From: Flavobacteriales bacterium UBA1694
GTDB lineage: Bacteria; Bacteroidota; Bacteroidia; Flavobacteriales; Weeksellaceae
Assembly (NCBI GenBank): GCA_002319955.1
Contig: DCJS01000048.1
Span: forward strand, 889-9,164
Reading direction: 5' to 3'
Length of the DNA stretch: 8,276 nt
In this document: piece by piece, positions 6,364-8,276 of the stretch
How positions within the stretch are numbered: position 1 is the stretch's first letter
Layout of the letters: each line of letters starts with the position of its first letter
Program-made: the position numbers and the translations under genes
The notes under the pieces: generated by a model
What the model was told of the DNA's origin: nothing
Database searches by the model: none
The model's input: the letters and a program-made list of their open reading frames with translations, nothing else

Positions 6364-7068
6364 ATGAAAGTATCTATATTCAGTGACATTCGATGCCCCT
6401 TTTGCTACGTTGGGAAAAAGAAATTTGAAAAAGCCCTTGAGCAGTTTGGCCACTCTAAAGACATTGAGGTGGAATGGCATAGTTTTCAACTTGACCCAAA
6501 CTTACAGTCCGACGCGCAAATAGATCCTTTTGAATTCTTTTCAAAATCGAAAGGCGTTTCCTTAGAGCAGGCGAGAAGCATGCACGAGCACGCAAAAAGC
6601 GCTGGAAAGGACGTGGGTATTGAGTTCAATTTCGAAAGTCAAAAAATTTCAAATTCCTTACGAGGTCACCTTTTAATCCAACTTGCTAAGAAAAAAGGCC
6701 TCGCAAATGAAATGGAAGAAGCGCTCTTTTCAGCCCAATTTATAGAGAGTAAAAACATTGATTCTGAGGCAGATCTGCTAGAAATTGGCATGAGTGTTGG
6801 ACTCACTGAGTCAGAACTTAAAGAGGCCTTAAGTTCAGAAGAATTACGCTACGCTGTAAAAGAAGATGAAATGCTCGCAAGAAAGGTAGGCGTTAGAGCT
6901 GTTCCCTTCTTCATATTCAATGACAAGTATGGCGTTTCTGGTGCGCAGCAACCGGAAATGTTTTTAGAAGTGCTTGAAAAAAGCTATTCTGAATTTCAGC
7001 AAGGCGACAAAGGGCTACAAATCCTTGGAAGCTCTGAGACCTGCGCCGTAGACGGCACCTGTGATTAA
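6364..7068 (+). CDS. FrnE-like DsbA-family thiol-disulfide oxidoreductase
   Basis: A thioredoxin-fold protein with a helical insert, expected to make, break or shuffle disulfide bonds. The active-site CPFC is at residues 11-14, right after the first strand, and the partner cis-proline is Pro181 in VRAVPFF. The segment SGAQQPEMF (192-200) is a typical conserved stretch of this family. There is no signal peptide, so unlike classical periplasmic DsbA it should be cytoplasmic, as FrnE-type proteins are. A second cysteine pair, Cys227 and Cys233 (CX5C), sits at the extreme C-terminus and resembles the extra C-terminal pair described for Deinococcus FrnE (CX4C there). Length 234 aa is normal. Single-gene unit with its own -7 box; it precedes yceI by 98 bases. 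A role in oxidative or redox stress is inference. Confidence 0.9.
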   Translation: MKVSIFSDIRCPFCYVGKKKFEKALEQFGHSKDIEVEWHSFQLDPNLQSDAQIDPFEFFSKSKGVSLEQARSMHEHAKSAGKDVGIEFNFESQKISNSLRGHLLIQLAKKKGLANEMEEALFSAQFIESKNIDSEADLLEIGMSVGLTESELKEALSSEELRYAVKEDEMLARKVGVRAVPFFIFNDKYGVSGAQQPEMFLEVLEKSYSEFQQGDKGLQILGSSETCAVDGTCD

Positions 7069-7114
7069 TTGCCACCTTTATACGCTCGGTAAGAGACCAA
7101 CCAAAAAAAATCGC

Positions 7115-7122
7115 GATCTTTG
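7115..7122 (+). promoter_or_regulatory. Possible -7 promoter box of the YceI-family gene
   Basis: GATCTTTG differs from TAnnTTTG only in its first base and lies 44 bases before the ATG. No -33 box is evident. No terminator is obvious between the FrnE-like gene and this site, so read-through from that gene is also possible. Confidence 0.35.
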
Positions 7123-7166
7123 TGATACGCACTAAAATAATCCTTAATCAAAAATAATTATTCCTT

Positions 7167-7739
7167 ATGAAAAAGATTTTTTCACTTGTAGCTGTAATGC
7201 TTTTCACCCTTAGTATCACGGCTCAAAAAGTCCTCGTTAGTGATGCAGCGCACTCTAGAATTCAGTTCTCTGTGATCCACCTTGGTATCAATGACATTAC
7301 AGGAAACATGGATAAGGCCGCCCTTACCATTAATGCCGATGAGAAAAGTTTTGAAAATTCAACGCTTACCTTTGAAGCAGACCCTTCCTCTATCAACACG
7401 CATATTGAGGCGAGAGACAACCACTTAAAAAGTGCCGATTTCTTTGACGTTGCAACCTACCCAACGATGGTATTTTCTTCGACTTCATTAAAGAGAAGCG
7501 CAACGAATAAAAACTACTACGAGTTAAATGGAAACCTACTCCTTCATGGAGTGACAAAACCAGTTACTTTAACTCTGATCTATAGAGGATCTACTCTAAA
7601 CAATAAGAAAACAACGCACGGGTACCAAGTTCTTGGAACGATCAAGCGTTCAGATTTCGGTGTGGGATCTAAATTCCCAGAAGCTATGATTTCTGATCTT
7701 GTAAGAATCAAAGGCGACTTCGAACTTACTGAAAAATAA
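7167..7739 (+). CDS. Secreted YceI-family protein
   Basis: YceI proteins form a beta-barrel of lipocalin type that binds a long isoprenoid or similar lipid in the periplasm; the ligand here is not known. Residues 1-20 (MKKIFSLVAVMLFTLSITAQ) are a signal peptide. Family features follow in order: HSRIQFSVIHLG near residue 29, a central INTHIEARDNHLKSADFFD segment, TYPTMVFSSTSL, then NLLLHGVTKPVTLTL and the C-terminal GTIKRSDFGVGSKFPEAMISDLVRI. At 190 aa it is the usual size for a single-domain member. The ATG is chosen because it starts directly at the KK-hydrophobic signal peptide. It ends in a strong terminator and appears to be transcribed alone or with the preceding oxidoreductase. Confidence 0.93.
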   Translation: MKKIFSLVAVMLFTLSITAQKVLVSDAAHSRIQFSVIHLGINDITGNMDKAALTINADEKSFENSTLTFEADPSSINTHIEARDNHLKSADFFDVATYPTMVFSSTSLKRSATNKNYYELNGNLLLHGVTKPVTLTLIYRGSTLNNKKTTHGYQVLGTIKRSDFGVGSKFPEAMISDLVRIKGDFELTEK

Positions 7740-7774
7740 CCCTTGGGGTCATTTATAACGAGTTACATCTAAAC

Positions 7775-7805
7775 GTAGCAGTCTTTGTGACTGCTACTTT
7801 TTTTT
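7775..7805 (+). terminator. Intrinsic terminator of the YceI-family gene
   Basis: A perfect 9-bp stem (GTAGCAGTC with GACTGCTAC) encloses a TTTGT loop and is followed by eight Ts. It begins 36 bases after the stop codon. Its core arms are identical to those of the terminator at 6248-6278. Confidence 0.92.
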
Positions 7806-7813
7806 GCAATCGT

Positions 7814-7933
7814 GTCTTACAGAAGTATTGATTTTAAGAGGATGCTTTTGAAACTCGGCGTAGGAGCAGTGCCTTTCTTATTGTAGATCAATGAAACTTC
7901 GCTCCAGGAGTTGTATTTTTGAGTACAATTAAA
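7814..7933 (+). pseudogene. Decayed 3' remnant of a second FrnE-like DsbA-family gene
   Basis: Translated in pieces, this stretch resembles residues 163-206 of the intact FrnE-like protein at 6364-7068. At 7826-7843, Y-stop-F-stop-E-D lines up with YAVKED. After a frameshift, 7854-7895 reads LGVGAVPFLL-stop-INE against VGVRAVPFFIFND, including the cis-proline motif. After a second shift, 7901-7933 reads APGVVFLSTIK against GAQQPEMFLEVLEK. Over 27 aligned bases around the proline motif I count 19 identities, and 6 of the 8 differences are at third codon positions, as expected for a gene copy that diverged under selection before decaying. There are three in-frame stops, two frameshifts and no 5' part. 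The hand alignment is short, so homology is probable rather than proven. Confidence 0.62.
7914..7921 (+). promoter_or_regulatory. Putative -7 promoter box of the gene at the right edge
   Basis: TATTTTTG matches TAnnTTTG exactly and lies 24 bases before the ATG at 7946. It sits inside the pseudogene remnant and is flanked by a small inverted repeat (TTGTA at 7911-7915 and TACAA at 7924-7928). No clear -33 box is seen. Confidence 0.45.
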
Positions 7934-7945
7934 ACAAGAAATAAA

Positions 7946-8276
7946 ATGAAAAATTTAGACGTTTTGGTCTTGTACCCTTTCGAAGAAAAATTTAGAGTTT
8001 TAAACTGGAAAGTAACAAAGGTAGATTCCGTTGAGCAGGCCTTGGAGAAAATTCGAACCTCTGAATTTCGAGTCTTCGCCATTCATGATTCCATCGAGAA
8101 AATGGAAAAATTAAAATTAAAAAAATTAGCACAATTACTCGTTGAGAGCCTGGTTATTGTTGAGTTTTCTGCTGTAGAAGAATTGGAAAATACGGTTCGA
8201 AGTACCTATTGGAATCAAAAGGAAACTTCAAGCACCATTAAAATTCACGATAATCCTTTGGGATTCGATTTAAGTA
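7946..8276 (+). CDS. Unrecognised protein, N-terminal 110 residues, cut by the window edge
   Basis: From the ATG the frame stays open to the end of the window with no stop, opening MKNLDVLVLYPFEEKF. I do not recognise the family. The first 75 residues alternate strands and helices: a strand at LDVLVLYP, a strand at WKVTKVDS, a helix at VEQALEKIR, a strand at FRVFAIHD, a Lys/Leu-rich helix at about 51-66, and a strand at SLVIVEF. This resembles a small alpha/beta fold like a receiver domain, but I cannot assign catalytic or phosphoacceptor residues. There is no signal peptide. The frame is open upstream as far as 7895, just after a TGA at 7892-7894, running through the tail of the pseudogene remnant, so an alternative TTG start at 7919 is possible; the ATG fits the -7 box better. 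Coding is supported by the strand-helix pattern and by 110 codons without a stop. Confidence 0.65.
   Translation, partial: MKNLDVLVLYPFEEKFRVLNWKVTKVDSVEQALEKIRTSEFRVFAIHDSIEKMEKLKLKKLAQLLVESLVIVEFSAVEELENTVRSTYWNQKETSSTIKIHDNPLGFDLS

Noticed and set aside
6917..7132. Minus-strand frame of 71 codons
   Set aside because: It is antisense to the 3' end of the FrnE-like gene, whose C-terminal motifs explain the sequence.
7888..8082. Minus-strand frame of 64 codons
   Set aside because: It is antisense to the pseudogene remnant and to the start of the right-edge gene; the plus-strand frame is longer and has a promoter box.

Overview
The window looks like ordinary chromosome from a member of the Bacteroidota, most likely the Flavobacteriia. 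Three things point there. The gene string ruvX, def, a DUF5606 protein and mazG is a neighbourhood I associate with that class. Several genes carry the Bacteroidota sigma -7 box TAnnTTTG a short way upstream. No gene has a convincing Shine-Dalgarno sequence, which is usual for the phylum. I see no tRNA, rRNA, CRISPR array, insertion sequence or phage gene.

Layout. On the minus strand, ruvX and def overlap by 4 bases and are followed by a DUF5606 gene, a hairpin terminator, and mazG. Divergent from ruvX is a SixA-type histidine phosphatase gene, best started at a TTG codon. It converges on a long minus-strand gene for a secreted serine beta-lactamase-like hydrolase, and the two share a 15-bp hairpin that can terminate from both sides. 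Divergent from the hydrolase is a fused orotate phosphoribosyltransferase/OMP decarboxylase gene, then a FrnE-like DsbA-family oxidoreductase and a secreted YceI-family protein, each with its own likely promoter. The right edge holds a decayed copy of the 3' end of a second FrnE-like gene and the first 110 codons of an unrecognised protein that runs out of the window.

How the genes work together. The left block is housekeeping: nucleotide-pool sanitation (MazG), N-terminal deformylation of new proteins (Def) and RNA/DNA processing (RuvX). The fused enzyme would carry out the last two steps of de novo UMP synthesis. The right half is mostly envelope or redox related. I see no single multi-gene system joining the two halves.

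Most notable are the fused UMP synthase, whose domain order and decarboxylase active-site motif are of the eukaryotic type rather than the usual separate bacterial PyrE and PyrF, and the frnE-like pseudogene remnant, which may now supply the promoter of the last gene. I did not find an obviously new defence or mobile system.
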